DNA of 6,276 bases from NCBI GenBank assembly GCA_937910655.1, contig CALEMV010000094.1:1-6276 (forward strand). The letters are read 5' to 3'. The notes under the pieces are model-generated. The model saw nothing but the letters and a program-made list of their open reading frames with translations, made no database searches and was not told the DNA's origin. This stretch comes from an uncultured Solobacterium sp. (GTDB lineage: Bacteria; Bacillota_I; Bacilli_A; Erysipelotrichales; Erysipelotrichaceae). Shown piece after piece: positions 6,250-6,276 of this stretch. Position 1 is the first letter of the stretch. The number at the start of each line of letters is the position of its first letter. Both the position numbers and the translations under genes were made by a program.

Positions 6250-6276
6250 CTGTCTCTTATACACATCTCCGAGCCC
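6250..6276 (-). other. Nextera read-2 (i7 side) sequencing adapter, not genomic
   Basis: These 27 bases match the reverse complement of the Nextera read-2 adapter: mosaic end CTGTCTCTTATACACATCT at 6250-6268, then CCGAGCCC, cut before the last seven adapter bases. With the adapter at 4-36 it forms a 19-bp terminal inverted repeat. It should be trimmed. Confidence 0.97.

Noticed and set aside
18..6268. 19-bp terminal inverted repeat (18-36 and 6250-6268) resembling Tn5/IS50 ends, suggesting a composite transposon
   Set aside because: The flanking bases match the two Nextera adapter arms, no transposase is encoded, and the interior is core chromosomal genes. It is library adapter.

Overview
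The insert is AT-rich and reads as a low-GC Gram-positive (Firmicutes/Bacillota) chromosome. The evidence is Shine-Dalgarno sites such as AAGGAGG, an extended -10 promoter, U-tailed hairpin terminators, an FMN riboswitch controlling a RibU-type riboflavin transporter, and a compact cmk-der-gpsA block. The small, rpsA-less arrangement would suit an Erysipelotrichia-like lineage, but that is inference from gene order and style and was not tested by a search.

Both ends are not genomic. Bases 4-36 and 6250-6276 are Illumina Nextera (Tn5 tagmentation) adapter sequences in opposite orientation, so the biological insert is about 37-6249. The 19-bp inverted repeat they create is the Tn5 mosaic end used in library preparation, not a transposon in this genome.

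Layout, all on the + strand: (1) 39-1121, a 5'-truncated gene for a protein with a long charged helical region followed by about five membrane segments, function unknown, ended by a hairpin terminator at 1120-1146. (2) 1172-1974, a riboflavin-uptake unit: likely promoter, FMN aptamer (1190-1291), terminator-type expression platform (1321-1352), and ribU (1372-1974), closed by a strong terminator at 1990-2015. (3) 2071-6241, an operon from an extended -10 promoter: an unrecognised, largely disordered, C-terminally membrane-anchored protein (2103-3266), then cmk (cytidylate kinase), der (ribosome-assembly GTPase) and gpsA (glycerol-3-phosphate dehydrogenase). Junctions are +1, -1 and -4 nt, so translational coupling is likely.

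Functionally, ribU imports riboflavin when intracellular FMN is low. The last operon joins nucleotide metabolism (CMP/dCMP phosphorylation), 50S subunit maturation and the first committed phospholipid precursor, plus one uncharacterised membrane-tethered protein. No CRISPR array, tRNA, rRNA, insertion sequence, phage gene or defence system was seen. The main unexplained items are the tail-anchored protein, the truncated membrane protein, a K-to-M change in a Der guanine-recognition motif, and the competing pairings in the ribU leader.
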